Below, piece after piece: positions 11,845 to 23,670 of a DNA stretch of 64,000 nucleotides. This DNA is from Gerris lacustris (Eukaryota; Arthropoda; Insecta; Hemiptera; Gerridae). Position 1 is the stretch's first letter. Each line of letters opens with the position of its first letter. Location of the stretch: assembly GCA_951217055.1 (NCBI GenBank), contig OX578276.1, forward strand, positions 61,255,307-61,319,306, read 5' to 3'. The notes under the pieces were generated by a model, which was not told the origin of the DNA, ran no database searches, and saw only the letters and a program-made list of their open reading frames with translations. A program made the translations under genes and the position numbers.

Positions 11845-13887
11845 GTTAATAATGATCGGTGTAATCGTTGAATGAAATTAAAGTTTAGAGATTTAATCAA
11901 GTAATAAATTAATAAGTATACGTGTAAAAAATAATAATAAAGAGAAAATTGAATGAGATGGAAGAAGCAAATATAAAATTAAAAAATAAGTCTCTGGCTA
12001 CGTATACACTCTACATCACGGAGACAATACATGTGTGTTTGGAACTTTTTTGTGGATTGCTTTAAGGAGAGAATCGTTTAGAAAATAGTGTTGGAGCGAT
12101 CGGATTCTAAAGTGAGTTCTAATGGGTTATGGAAAATCTAGAAAAAAGGAATATTGTTGAAAATATATTGGAAAATTTCCTATTCTTTTTTTTAAGATCT
12201 TAAATTAGAGATTTATAAGATAAAAGGTTTGACAGTCTAGCGGCCAAGGGTGGCACGCATGAGGTCAGTGAGAGCCACACCATAAATACATATTATTAAA
12301 TACACAAATTAAAATGTAATTCAATTAATATATTTGTATATTCTACACAAGTCTTAAGTGCTGCAAAAAAAATTACAATTAAGAGAGAGACAATGCAATT
12401 AATTATTTCAACAATTAATAATTAAAATAAAATAAGATGTTGAGCGAAAAACTTAGGTCGAATCTTGGAAATATTGCGTAAAAATTGTTAAATATTGAGT
12501 TAGATGATGATTGGTCAACTGAGAACGAAATTTTGACTTTATGTATTTAATTGTGGAGTATAAATTAGACTGCACGCAGCTTTCTTTAAGTCGGTATATT
12601 TTGATTTTGGCACGAGTTACTAAAATTCAACTGTATAAGTAGATGTGTGCTGCATTTGCAATGGCTGATCTTTTTTCACCTCTAATAATACAAATTGCTT
12701 AGCCAATTTTTCAAAACGTATTATTTCAGCAATCTATCTTCAATTATATCACAAAAAGATTGGTTTACAAAATATGAAAATGTTGATTTCGAACTTTACA
12801 AATCTTCAAACCTAAAAAGATATACATTCTGAATGGGAGCCGCACCTAACTCTACGAAGAGCCGCATTCGACTCTGGGGAGCCTCATTTGGTCTTGCCTC
12901 TAGTTCATTTAAATGCTCCAGGTTCAATTTGGTTTTAGCAGGACATTCTAAATGAGAAGTAGGGATATCATTTAAAATATATGTAGATAAAGCTATCTAG
13001 AATCTATAGGACGAATGGAGAAATATTTTGCTATAGGATATACTATATTCAAGTATTCAGGAGGTTATTAATAAGAGTTCCGACATTTATAATGATTAAT
13101 TAATATTTCGACATCAAGATATTGAAATAAACCAGTGCTACTTCCTTGAAAGACATCAGTGGAAGACGATAATTAACAAAAAAACATGTACATCAACCAT
13201 TCTCTAATAAATGGTTAGTTGCAGTGGCTAAATAATAAAAACAGGTTATAGCAGGATTAAGCACAGGATTTACAATGCATACTCTTACACGCCACACCCA
13301 TCAGATAGAAATAAAAAAAGTACATGACTACGAATGTAATAATATCAGTACATTATATAACATACTACTTGCTATAGATCAATGATTTATTTTCAAGTGC
13401 TTTTTAATATAAATATTGTCCATATTATATTTATTATTCTTGACAAGAATATGCCAGAAGCATATTTATCGACAGAGGTGGTTAGTTAAATTATGAAGCG
13501 TAGGTAGTTTTCGAAAATTATTTTTAGAAATAATTAAGGTAAAATAAAAATGTTTCAGACATATTTTTATATTGAAAATATTGAAAAAATCAAGGCATTT
13601 ACGTATTATTATATCATTTTACTTTAATGATATAATATAAGATACTTAATACTTAAGATGAAGCAGGGATATTATTTTTAAAAATAAAAATTACATATTT
13701 AAAAACATAAGTAGCCAATTATTTATTTTGGAATACATATTTACATATTTCTCTCTTATACACAGAGGAAGTATTGTGATGCTCAAAATCAATTTTAAAA
13801 AAATATTGCCTTAAGTTATTCTGATTTTTTTCTGTCCTTAATTTTGTTTAAGGAAGAATATAAATTATCTTTCAACGTAAGTTGAAA
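11845..13887. other. Unassigned region with possible eroded hAT
   Basis: Segments at 12240-12285 (GGCCAAGGGTGGCACGCATG, GAGAGCCACACC) and 12835-12895 (GAGCCGCACC, AGAGCCGCATTCG, GGGGAGCCTCATT) resemble the GC-rich subterminal sequence of some hAT elements, but no TIR pair was found. The remainder is AT-rich and featureless to me. Confidence 0.35.
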
Positions 13888-14153
13888 CTGGTTTATTAAA
13901 CATAACAGCTTTCAACCTTCATAAGGCCATCATCATCAGTACCGATTGTACAAGAAATTAAGTTAAATTAATAAAAATAATTAGTTAGAGGTGAGTCTAC
14001 TTCATGTTGGAGATCGACGAAAGACTCATCGACATCGTAAGAGATCTCTGACGTGAAATAGACTTAATTTTTATTATTGTAACTCAATTTATTCCACAAA
14101 TGGCACTGATGATGGCCTTATGAATGCTTAAAGCTGCCATGTTTAATATACGA
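13888..14153. repeat. 266-bp palindromic element with hammerhead-like cores in both arms
   Basis: The outer arms pair TTTATTAAACAT (left) with ATGTTTAATA (right). Inner parts pair GTCTACTTCATGTTGGAGATC with GAGATCTCTGACGTGAAATAGAC imperfectly. Each arm contains a CTGATGATGGCCTTATGAA-type block: minus strand at 13907-13939, plus strand at 14106-14136. This block resembles the hammerhead ribozyme core (CUGANGA, stem II, GAAA), but the left core has three inserted bases and the right core has TAAA instead of GAAA. Neither is expected to be active. Related blocks occur at 54168 and 62721. Confidence 0.65.
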
Positions 14154-15626
14154 TTTTAAAATTACGCGGAGAGACAATTTATGTTATTCCTTTTAGATTA
14201 CCTCCATAGACGCTCCTAATTAACTAAATTAACTAACTAAATTAAGCTAATTAACTTAATTTTGTTTGGTACGTTATAAAATGTTAAATAGGTAAAAACT
14301 GTAATAATTAAAGAGTCACGTTAACCTTTGGGTTTCAGAAATCTCTGAAATACTAATTTGTTTATACCATCGTGCACCTAAACTCAATAGGTCTGCAAAT
14401 ATTAGCAAGCTCGTAAAAAAGACTTCTTGTGACGAGTATATATTCTAAATTAGAGATCCTGGGAATTTATTCAACTATAAAAAGTCAGAGATATGCAGTA
14501 ATTTCTGCTTTATGCTTTGTTTATTAGTAATTTTAGTATCATTTCTAAGATTAACTTTTTTTTTTTATCAATAATCATTCTTCATTGATAGGTTAAATAA
14601 AATAATATTGAGGAGGAGATATAAAAAAGACATTAAAAAAAAATGCTAAGTGAAAAACCAAGAACAAAGATACACTAAATTAAAGTACAAATTATTGTTA
14701 CTTCTAGGAACAAGCAAATTAGTTTAAGTAAATAAGCTTTTCTGTATTCAACTAACAAGATAGAAATTCTGAAGGTGGGTATCAGAATCTTAGAGGAATT
14801 AGTGGAAAGTAAATTATTATTTAAGGGCACATGAAAACCAGTCGGCATATTCGACCAGAGTGTGATAAGGCAACTCACGAGTTAGCTTTTAATAAAATAT
14901 AAAGGTATTATGGGAGTTAAAAGAGTGACGGGATGAAGGGTTAAAAGGCAAGTAGTAAAGCGAGGCGCGAGGTTGTCCATCACGGGTCTCAGGTGTTTAG
15001 ACAAGCTAATTAATACTCTGTTATTATCCTGGGAAGAACTGAAGAGTGGGTCCCAATTAACCAGGTGAATATATTATCTGACAGGGCGGGCCTTCTCTCG
15101 GTCCGATTCAAACATTATACATCTCTGTTGATCTGCTCAAGACGCGTTCAAGTAGCACGGTAGCCTCGCCCTAACCCACATTCTCTCCCCCTACCATCAA
15201 CTCTCTTCACTTCTACAACTTTACATCTCTCAGAGAGAGGCGCCACGCCGCCTCAACTCACCAAAGACCACATTAAATAATCAACACTTCCCGCCCACGC
15301 CTTCACCATTATTTATTCATCAATAACCATTATATTATAATGTGTAAGACTTTAGGAAGCATTTACATCTGGTAAATGTATCTTATCATAATCAAACTTA
15401 CTGTACAACAAGTAAAAAAATACCAACAGAAAACATTTACAAGGAAACTTTTACGAATCATATTAATATAGTCCTTTCAAAGGACAATTTTAATATCGAT
15501 GACTTTACAAGTAACAACGGAACTTCTTTAGATGGTTACTCCTATGTGTTGTTTTAGAATAAAAATGACTTCGACTAAATAACTATTAAGAAAAAGAGAT
15601 TTAGCCCAATGTACTTTTAGTTCAAT
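14154..15626. other. Unassigned region, GC-richer 15080-15320
   Basis: No gene was recognised. 15080-15320 is distinctly richer in C and pyrimidine-rich on the plus strand, with a GC hairpin around GAGGCGCCACGCCGCCTC (15238-15255). A short minus-strand open frame (14675-14878) has no recognisable domain. Confidence 0.4.
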
Positions 15627-15732
15627 GTACAGGATGTTTCAAAAATCAGTTTATCGAGTAAGTGTATTTGTTTACTGTATTTGTTTACTTATTTGTAAAC
15701 TGGTAAACTGACTTATGCGAAACACCCTGTAC
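15627..15732. mobile_element. 106-bp MITE with GTACAGG(A/G)TGTTTC ends
   Basis: The left end GTACAGGATGTTTC and the reverse complement of the right end, GTACAGGGTGTTTC, form inverted repeats. Inner pairing of CAGTTTA with TAAACTG continues the hairpin. The terminal sequence resembles ends of some Tc1/mariner-related elements, and TA at both borders is compatible with a TA duplication, but the superfamily is an inference. Confidence 0.65.
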
Positions 15733-15737
15733 TTTGG

Positions 15738-15800
15738 CACAAAGGAATATCCCACTTCTGTTTTTTTAATAAGGGATGTTACAATCTAAGAAAGTGCCCT
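15738..15800 (-). repeat. Inverted copy of the 1020-1140 repeat
   Basis: AAAGGAATATCCCACTTCTG, followed by GGATGTTACAATCTAAGAAAG, matches the repeat near 957-1050 in opposite orientation. Confidence 0.5.
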
Positions 15801-17510
15801 AACAACGAGAGAAACAAGTAACAAAGTTTGTCAACTCTTTTACTATTATTAGTTATTGTTAATGTCATATTATGCACGAGACTTCATTAATACTATAAAT
15901 TGCGAATTCTGAAATATTTTTATTCATTTGTTTATTATTTTTATGAACTTTGAATCTAATTAATACTAATATTTCTACGATATTTAATCGCTCTAGTTTT
16001 TAGGAGGTTACTTCTCTGTGTTTATTTCAGTTAAATAAAACTAATTCAATAATGCCAACCCTTCCATAGTAAATCCATACATTTCTAATTATTATGTCAA
16101 CATTAATAATTGTTTATCAGTTACATCAACTATATAAATATTAATAAAAGCGAAAGCTCACATAACTCATCAGTAATTCTTCACTCCCCTAAGGTAGAGA
16201 GTATAAATTCGGAATGGTTATTCAATGTGCGAGGTATTTGGAAACCTAAGCATAAATAATTTTGAAGATAAAGAACCTTAAAGGGGTTAAAAGAACGTCT
16301 ATATAAGTCAATAAACCATCCCTTACTTATCTATCTATCTCGATCCACGTATATATTATAAATACAATACATGTTGCTGGAAATGATTGAAGATATGCAC
16401 TATACGATTATAATATTCTAGGCGTGTGTATTTTAGATGAGAACCGAGGTAATATCAGTGTCATGATAGCTAGACATTGGCTGCCTGTTAGAAGACCGTA
16501 GGATCGCCTAATTATCTATAATATACACCAAAATACATGCGGGCAAAATTTTATATAATTTATAAGCCTATTAGTAAAATAAAATAAATAATTGAGATAA
16601 TAATCTCTAAAATTGAGTATTTAAACTAACTTTTTCATGAATGTATTAAAGGACTGTCTTTTATACATTAGCAAAACTTTCTATAACGAAAACAATCAAA
16701 AAAAATAATTTAAAGCTGGAAAAAAAGCGAAAAGTGTGAAGAAAAAGCTCTTAAAATTTCAGGTTAAAACAATCATCAGACAGTTTTCAGATTCAATTAG
16801 TAGGATTAACAGGGAGGTATTAAGGGGGGGGGGGGAGTAAATCTGTTTGTGCTTAAAAGAGGCAGCATTAAAAGGAAGCCAAGGCCCGCTAGGGGGTGGA
16901 TTTATAAACCAGTGAATAAAAGGGGGGCTGCAGTTTAAAGGCCTGCCTACCCTTAAACCTGTTATCTCTCCTCTGCAACCCGAGAAATTATATTATATAC
17001 CTATATTTCATTTTACGTTTCACAAAATGGCTATTGGAACTGAATCCGACTTTACTGGCTTCTAAACGACACAATCTATTGAGTGTTAGTAGCTCTTTTC
17101 TTTTAACAATTTATTTGTTCATCAAGTAACCCATCCAAAAGGTAAACAGATTGAAATGGCTTTTTGCAAGTAGTCGTAAAAAAGCTTGAAGTGTGTTTTT
17201 TTTTCTTTCTAGTTTCAATTTTGTTTATAACTTTAGACCTGATTCACTTATTTATACCTTTTCGAAGAAGGGAAAAAAAGGAGTTTCAAGCTCCTGATTT
17301 CTAACTACAACCAATTTGCAATTCCATTCCTATAACCGGCTAAAATGAAAAACCATAAATAACTTTAAATTTCTTATTTCAAACCCCCTTTTTTTAGAAA
17401 AAAAAAACCTCTAAGTAAAGCTTCGAGTGAAACTTAATAGAATAACAATTACACTTAGAAAAATCATGTTTAAAGGAGGGGAAAAACAAATTTCAACAAC
17501 AAATTAATAT
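15801..17510. other. Unassigned AT-rich region with G-run
   Basis: No gene was recognised. A G-run of about 13 lies near 16827-16840 and a GC-richer patch at 16860-16980. Confidence 0.5.
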
Positions 17511-17646
17511 TGCCGATTTCAAATTACAATTCTAAATACAGGAACATTTCTATTGCCGATTTCAAATTACAATTCTAAATACAGGAACATTTCTATTGCC
17601 GATTTCAAATTACAATTCTAAATACAGGAACATTTCTATTGCCGAT
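17511..17646 (+). repeat. 43-bp minisatellite, three identical copies
   Basis: The unit starting TGCCGATTTCAAATTACAAT begins at 17511, 17554 and 17597, with a partial fourth at 17640. The three full copies appear identical, which indicates very recent tandem expansion. It lies in noncoding AT-rich sequence. Confidence 0.95.
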
Positions 17647-17878
17647 AATATTCTATTTTAAATCAATTATAATTATCTCAGAATTGAGCAACCGAAAAAT
17701 TACGTGTTAGCAAATACGTTCAAATGATAAACAGCATTAATTTTTATCCCATTTATTTAACAGCTAGCTGAAGTAACTTGGAAAGAATAAAAATTATTTT
17801 ATTGGAAAAAGACCTCCACTTTTCTTTTATAATTGTACAGATTTGATAGAATAGCGCTTTAAATAGAGAGCTAACATT

Positions 17879-17971
17879 GGTACTTGTTACTTAGGAGTCC
17901 TCATTAAAGATAGAGAGGTGATCTCTAACCACCTCTAACTTTTAGAGAGGGCTCCTAATTAACAAGTACCC
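17879..17971. mobile_element. 93-bp MITE, family with copy at 62485
   Basis: Terminal inverted repeats GGTACTTGTTA…AGGAG and its reverse complement CTCCTAATTAACAAGTACC. The inner arms (CCTC…TCTCTAACC…CCTCTAACTTTTAGAGAGGG) give a second hairpin. A related copy at 62485-62577 shares the termini and the CCACCTCTAACTTTTAG core. Confidence 0.75.
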
Positions 17972-18258
17972 AAACATTTTTTCCAAAGTATTTTCTGCGC
18001 CAAGATATACCACAACTCATTTATGCCACATTTAATTTAGAATATGTACATCGTTTTAAATAGTGAAAAGTGGGAACGAAAAGTGTAAAAGTATTTTCAC
18101 AAAATGTCCCTGTTCTGATATCTTGCTTTTGCGCAGATTCAAACATATATGTAGCGACAATATTAAAACTTGTTTACATCCACAGAACCTTAAAACTTGA
18201 AAATCCATCTAAATCTAGATCGAACTTTTAATTATACATGAAACAATTATATATTTAA

Positions 18259-18385
18259 GGCCCAATTCACACACGAGGTTTGTGCCACCTATATGTTAAC
18301 TTATGGCCCAATGTATGTATGCAATGTATACTACTGGTATGGCGGGACAGAGAGGGTAGCATATGCCACCCCCACCATGTCACTC
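18259..18385 (+). mobile_element. Truncated PIF/Harbinger-like MITE
   Basis: Begins TAA|GGCCCAATTCACACACGA and shares TTGTGCCACCT, ATGTTAACTTATGGCC and GGTATGGCG blocks with the complete copy at 33348-33554. The right inverted repeat is missing, so it is 3'-truncated. Open frames here are incidental. Confidence 0.7.
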
Positions 18386-21101
18386 AGACAACACTCGTTG
18401 TTTATCGACACTTCGATAAGCAATTTGCAAGTACTTGCAATCCAATCTTTTCTTTGTCTGTTCTTTCTTTCTTCTTTATGTTTTTTGGTTTTAACATAAA
18501 TAATAAAATACGATAAAGATGCTAGAATTTTGTAATAGCATTCTTGAGACATGTAGTAATAATTTTAAAAACGATCATATGAAACGAGCACCCCTTAGCT
18601 CCCCCGCATTACGTTGAACGCTTCACCAGTTTTCTATTTTTTTTAACCACATAAGATGTACTCAAAACATCCTTCTCGAAATTTGCATACTGGCAACATT
18701 AATAACATCAAACAAATCTGAGGAAGAAAACATTGGCCTGGACAACATGCAGCAGTAAACTAAACCACTTGAACGCAAAAAAGAGTGTGGATTAAACACA
18801 CCACGACCGAACCTCACGAATACGAGTCCTTAATACATAAATTATAATGTAAGTTATTATAATACATTAAACTTCTAAGGCTATTTGTTAAATTATTATG
18901 CCATAAGTTAAAAAAAAAATATAAAATAGTTTTAAATTTAAATAAGATGGCATAAATAAACATGCATGATAACGATTAATATCAGATCTTAAAGAGCACA
19001 ATTTGTCAAAAAATTTCAGTGCTGAGTTAATTGACTAAAAAAAGTTATACAATCTAACTTCTTTATTATCACTGATTTATTAATTAAAATTAAGGTAGAA
19101 ATTGTTAGATGCTATAAATAATGTATATAAATATGAAAGTGTTTTTTTTTTTTTTTACATTGCATTCGTTAAATGTTCTTTTTTCTATTTTTAATTTTAT
19201 ACACATAAATTATTAGCTATTAAGTGGAATAAGGAAGCGTGATGTACATTGTTGACATATTTACAGTTTAAATGACTTTTTTCAAAATGGTAAATAAGAA
19301 AATAATGATTTATTAAGCTAGAATCTATATAAATCTGACCTAAAGACGAGGACTGAAGACTCATAAGTTATTCTGTTTGAGTCTCTCTTTAGGACTAAAC
19401 TCGACCTGTTCATAATACTAAACAACCGTATCAATTAAAGATTATGAAATTGAACAAGTTTTAGAAATACTTGAAGAAATATTTCACCCTTAGGAATCTT
19501 CAACTTTCAGATAAATAAAAGTAAAACTTTTAAAGACTGGATTTTATCCGGTTAAGTAATAGCTTTTTTGTTCTTGTCTTTCTTTTATTTAAATACATAA
19601 AAAGAAAAGAAAAAATTAGTTGTTTAATATTCATAAGCGAAGTAAGTAAGTATTATATTTAATTAATATATTTTGAAATATAATGTGAGAGGGAATTAAC
19701 AGATAACAAATTTAAATAATTAAAATATAAGTATATCCAAAAACATAATTAATCAATAAAGAGATAAAAAAATTAAGTGTAAAACTACGCCACGAAAATT
19801 TAGGATACGAATACAAAAGAGCGAGTATTTTATGAAAAATTAAAGTTTTCATTGTGTAAAGTAGAGAAAACAAAAACAGTTTCCTTGTAGCCCCGCTTTT
19901 TAGTTTCTTTCATTGTCATTAAAATAAATATTCCAGACAAAGTTTAAATTTCACGAAACATATTTAGGGTGACATTTATAAGATAAAAGAACAGTTGTTT
20001 TTAAACCTAATGTAACTTTCAAAAGAATTTTCATTAAAAGAATTTAATTATATATTAAGCGTTATAAATTAGTAGGAATATACTTTTAGTTTATTATTAG
20101 TTAAGGTTCTGTTTAAACGAATAAAAGAACTTAGTTTTATAGTTATTACTAACTATAACAGAAAAAGGTTTTATTACTAGAGAGTTTAAAACGAATAAAA
20201 ACTAATAACATAGCTTTGCAGGTACAAGGACGCAGTAATAAGTAATAATAACAAAACGAATATCTAAATAGCAAGATGAAGCAAAAACAGTAAGTATTAA
20301 ATCAACACATAAACACAGTTCGATAATCTTTCGACAGTAATAACAATCCTGTATGAAATAATCAAGATCTCTATCTATCTCTATCATACAAATGTAACAT
20401 GGGTAACTAAATAAGTTTTAGTTTTTGTGTAGTGATTTAATATCTGTTATTAGAAATAGTATTAAACTAACAGCACTGGATAACTAATAATGATTTTCCT
20501 GTTTCAATTAAAGTAAAACAATCGGTGGAAGTTAGCAGTGAAGAAGTCAATGTTAAGAGTGTGGCCGTGTTGCTAGTTTCTAACTTGTGTTCAGATAGAT
20601 TGTGGTTTTCGTGGTCGCCTGTTATTAAGTCAAGGACAAGAACAGATCGCTACATAAATTAACATAGCTACTCATTCTGTTCTCCACAAAACTACACCTG
20701 TAGCCAACAACTCAACCTCTCCTCATATCTTCATTAAATTTATACATATTCGATTATTTAAGTGATTTTTTTTTCTGTTATTCTTTAAATGGTATAGTGA
20801 TTTTCCTATCCTCTTCATTCTTTTCAGTAATTAAACTACAAACATCATATAAAAATATAGTACTTAACATTGTGCATAATCTCATTAATTTACACAAGCA
20901 CAGAATCGTAAAACACCAGGAAAGTATTTACAAAACATTCTATGTAAATTTAATTAATTCTTAACCAACTTAAATATAATAATATAAATAAACAATTTCT
21001 AAAATAAAATAAAAAAAATCCTTATTTTTTCGTACAACTAACGAAGACATTTACATTTTTAATGGATACTCTACTCTCTTTCCTTTTAGCTCTGCTTTGT
21101 A

Positions 21102-21132
<31 letters not shown>

Positions 21133-21828
21133 TTACACGTCAATCAAAATGAAGTTGTCTTGATTATTTCAAAATAAATTATTCAAGTTAAAAAGTTTAT
21201 ACAGTTACTAGTGATAAAAGGTTATACAGCTTGAAACTCAGAGTAAATTATAAATTTTATATCCTTAGCACAAGAAAAAACCATTTTGATATAAACTTGA
21301 AATTGAATTTCAGTAAAACAGTTGTATTGACCGAGAAATTGTTATATCAGTATTTTAGAAGCTGAAACCGGTCTGATTTATAATAAATTAATAATTATTG
21401 TATAGACTATAGACCAATAAACTTATAATTATAGTGTTCTATTTAATTTATTTCTTATAGTTTTATTTAATTTATTTCTTCTAAGTGATATAAACGATTC
21501 ATTCAGTCAAACAATTTATTGATGTTGCTTTTAATTTTGCATAGTTACGAAGTTTTTACTTTCTCATTTATGTAGAGAAATTCACTCATACGAAAAGATA
21601 AAAAGTATTGTAATAGCTCAAAAATTAAATTTTTAAGGGTTCACACGTTTAGACCAGAGACCAAAAAACTACCGAGGACCGATGTTAATGAAATATGGCA
21701 CACACGTTCAGAAAAACTATAACTCGGGCGAAATTAATTTTAAATTTACATTTAACAAAAATTATACTCCGAAAGAAATTCCGACGATTTTGATTGAATA
21801 ATTCCAAAATTTAGTCTAATAAATACAC
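18386..21828. other. Unassigned AT-rich region
   Basis: No gene was recognised. It contains a (TA)n tract at 21100-21124 and a T-run near 19143-19156. 20560-20720 is a little less AT-rich, but no exon structure could be supported. Confidence 0.5.
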
Positions 21829-22547
21829 GGATTTAACCATATAAGTAGTTTTCCTTAAAAAAAAAAAATTAGTTTCCAAGAAATTGATAAAAACAAAACT
21901 GACTTTCCTGAAATTCTGAAACGAAATTTAAAGAAAGGTATTGAATATGTTTAAGACTAAATAAATTAAGTTACATTTAATATCACGGTAAAATGAGAGT
22001 TTTGTCCATTTTTGTCGAATGAATTTTATAAATGTTGCGTGTAACAGCCATCACGAAATCCTAGTATCATTAAATTACCAGCTTATTTTAAAGCAACTAT
22101 TTAAATTAGTACTACACACTAAGTAGAACAAGTAAGAATTTAAAGGTTGCTAATTTCTTGAATAAGTTGTAAAATTAATAAAAATTTTCAATTAGCAGCA
22201 ATAACTATTAGGTATTTAGAAAAGCACCAGACAGTTAATTATGTTTTCATAGCTAGAACAGGGATCGGCAATGTAAGTAATTAATAAAATATGTATACAT
22301 ATACATATAAGAATATTTGTTTTTTACTTAACTTTTAACAGTACAATTCATACCTACTTGTAGAAATAATACGAAATATTCTTACTCCAAATATGACCTT
22401 GACGTAATTGATAACAACATGATTCGATTCTTGCATCAAGCAAATAAGGAAGTTTTACGTCAAAATAATACTTATATGGATTTAACCATATAAAAAAATT
22501 TGTTTCCAAGAAATTGATAAAAACAAAACTGATTTTCCTGAAACTCT
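21829..22547 (+). repeat. Local direct duplication (21829-21920 and 22478-22547)
   Basis: GGATTTAACCATATAA, then GTTTCCAAGAAATTGATAA and ACTGA(C/T)TTTCCTGAAA, occur at 21829-21920 and again at 22478-22547. The second copy lacks about 20 bases and runs directly into the (TA)n tract that borders the retrotransposon. The sequence between them is AT-rich and unassigned. Confidence 0.8.
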
Positions 22548-22565
22548 ATATATATATATATATTG

Positions 22566-22638
<73 letters not shown>
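22548..22638. repeat. (TA)n tract at the 5' border of the retrotransposon
   Basis: About 90 bases of TA interrupted by TTGTAAA near 22562-22568. It ends exactly where GGGAGTTCGG begins. A shorter TA tract borders the 3' end of the element (26911-26931). Confidence 0.95.
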
Positions 22639-22640
<2 letters not shown>

Positions 22641-22986
22641 GAGTTCGGTCTTGACCGTTGGAGTGTAAACATCGCTCCGTGCCGTGCGTGTATGAGTCAT
22701 AGATAAAACCTAATCTAATCATCTATTAATATAGAATATATAATTATTTTAGTGTAAAAGTTTACGAAATAAAAAAAAAAATACGTGTTAAGTTTACGAT
22801 CTAAAATACGTGTAAAAATTTACGAACTAAAATTCGGCAAAAGTTATTTACGTAAATATTTAAACAAATTACGATCTATACACGTGCGCTGAAACTAATA
22901 CAAAGCACTCTCAAATTAGTAACGATTTTATTTTATTGTATTGTAAATATAAATTAATTATATTCCTTTTATTTATTATTTTAACA

Positions 22987-23652
22987 ATGGAAAGTGAGTT
23001 AAGGGACATTAAACACAGTTTGATTCAGATAATGGAGAAGTTATCGGGCCTGGATGAGTTAAATCAAAAAGTAGACAGTTGGAAAGCAGGACAAGAGGAA
23101 GAGATATCGAAATTAAAAGAAACTATCACAAAGCAGAATGAACATATTAATATTCTCGATGCTAAAATTAAAAGAAAAAATATAGTAATAATAGGCACCA
23201 AAATAGAGGAAGATAATCTAGAAGACCGGATCGTAGAATTCATCAACAGCAACTTAAACTTGGAGCTGAAGAAATCCGATATAGAAGAATGCTACAAACT
23301 GGGAAATCAAGACTCGTCGCCTATTTTAGTCGCTCTTAGTAACATGAAAACTAAACATTTAATAATGAAAAATAAATCTAATCTGAAGGAAAGATTCCCT
23401 GAACGCCCGGTATACATCAATAACGACTTACCCAAGGAGCTGAGAATCAAGCAAGCCAAATCAAGAGCTGAAAGAAAAATGTCACAAAAGAAAAGGCCTT
23501 TGTCCTCTCCGGAAAATCCTCGTTTAAGCAAAAAATTAGACCTATCTCAGACAGTGCAAATAGAAAGTAGTTCGGAACAAAATAACAAAGTAAAAACGAG
23601 CAGTACAGACTTTAAACAGTACTCAAACAATTTTGCCATTAATACTCAATGA
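22987..23652 (+). CDS. Retrotransposon ORF1 protein (coiled coil, RRM-like core)
   Basis: 221 residues from ATG 22987 (context ACAATGG, good Kozak match) to TGA 23650. The frame is open further upstream to 22936, but without an ATG. Residues 1-60 are strongly charged and heptad-like (LNQKVDSWKAGQEEEISKLKE), predicting a coiled coil for trimer or oligomer formation. KRKNIVIIG at about 62-70 begins an RRM-like core of the kind found in L1/CR1-type ORF1 proteins, continuing through SPILVALSNM to VYINNDLPKELR. The last 70 residues are basic and Ser-rich, with KKRP and SKK motifs likely to bind nucleic acid or act as nuclear signals. No CCHC knuckle is visible. The family role is RNA binding and chaperoning in the retrotransposon RNP. 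The stop is TGA-CTAG and in frame with ORF2; see the stop-site entry. Confidence 0.85.
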   Translation: MESELRDIKHSLIQIMEKLSGLDELNQKVDSWKAGQEEEISKLKETITKQNEHINILDAKIKRKNIVIIGTKIEEDNLEDRIVEFINSNLNLELKKSDIEECYKLGNQDSSPILVALSNMKTKHLIMKNKSNLKERFPERPVYINNDLPKELRIKQAKSRAERKMSQKKRPLSSPENPRLSKKLDLSQTVQIESSSEQNNKVKTSSTDFKQYSNNFAINTQ

Positions 23653-23670
23653 CTAGTAACCTCACAAAAA
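23650..23670 (+). promoter_or_regulatory. ORF1 stop in a readthrough context, in frame with ORF2
   Basis: ORF1 ends CAA-TGA-CTA-G. UGA followed by CUAG is the context known to give efficient stop-codon readthrough in animals and some viruses. From this TGA the frame continues through CTA GTA ACC TCA CAA AAA directly into ORF2's ATG at 23671, with no further stop and no frame change. Seen: frame identity, spacing and context. Inferred: that part of the ribosomes read through to give an ORF1-ORF2 fusion of about 1,210 residues. Reinitiation at the nearby ATG after an 18-base gap is the main alternative for ORF2 expression. Confidence 0.6.

Noticed and set aside
22258..22275. CAGGGATCGGCAA resembling a hAT terminus
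   Set aside because: No matching inverted end or 8-bp duplication nearby; too short alone.
22936..22986. Upstream extension of ORF1 with a hydrophobic N-terminus
   Set aside because: It begins at TTG, not ATG. The ATG at 22987 has a good Kozak context and is the likelier start.
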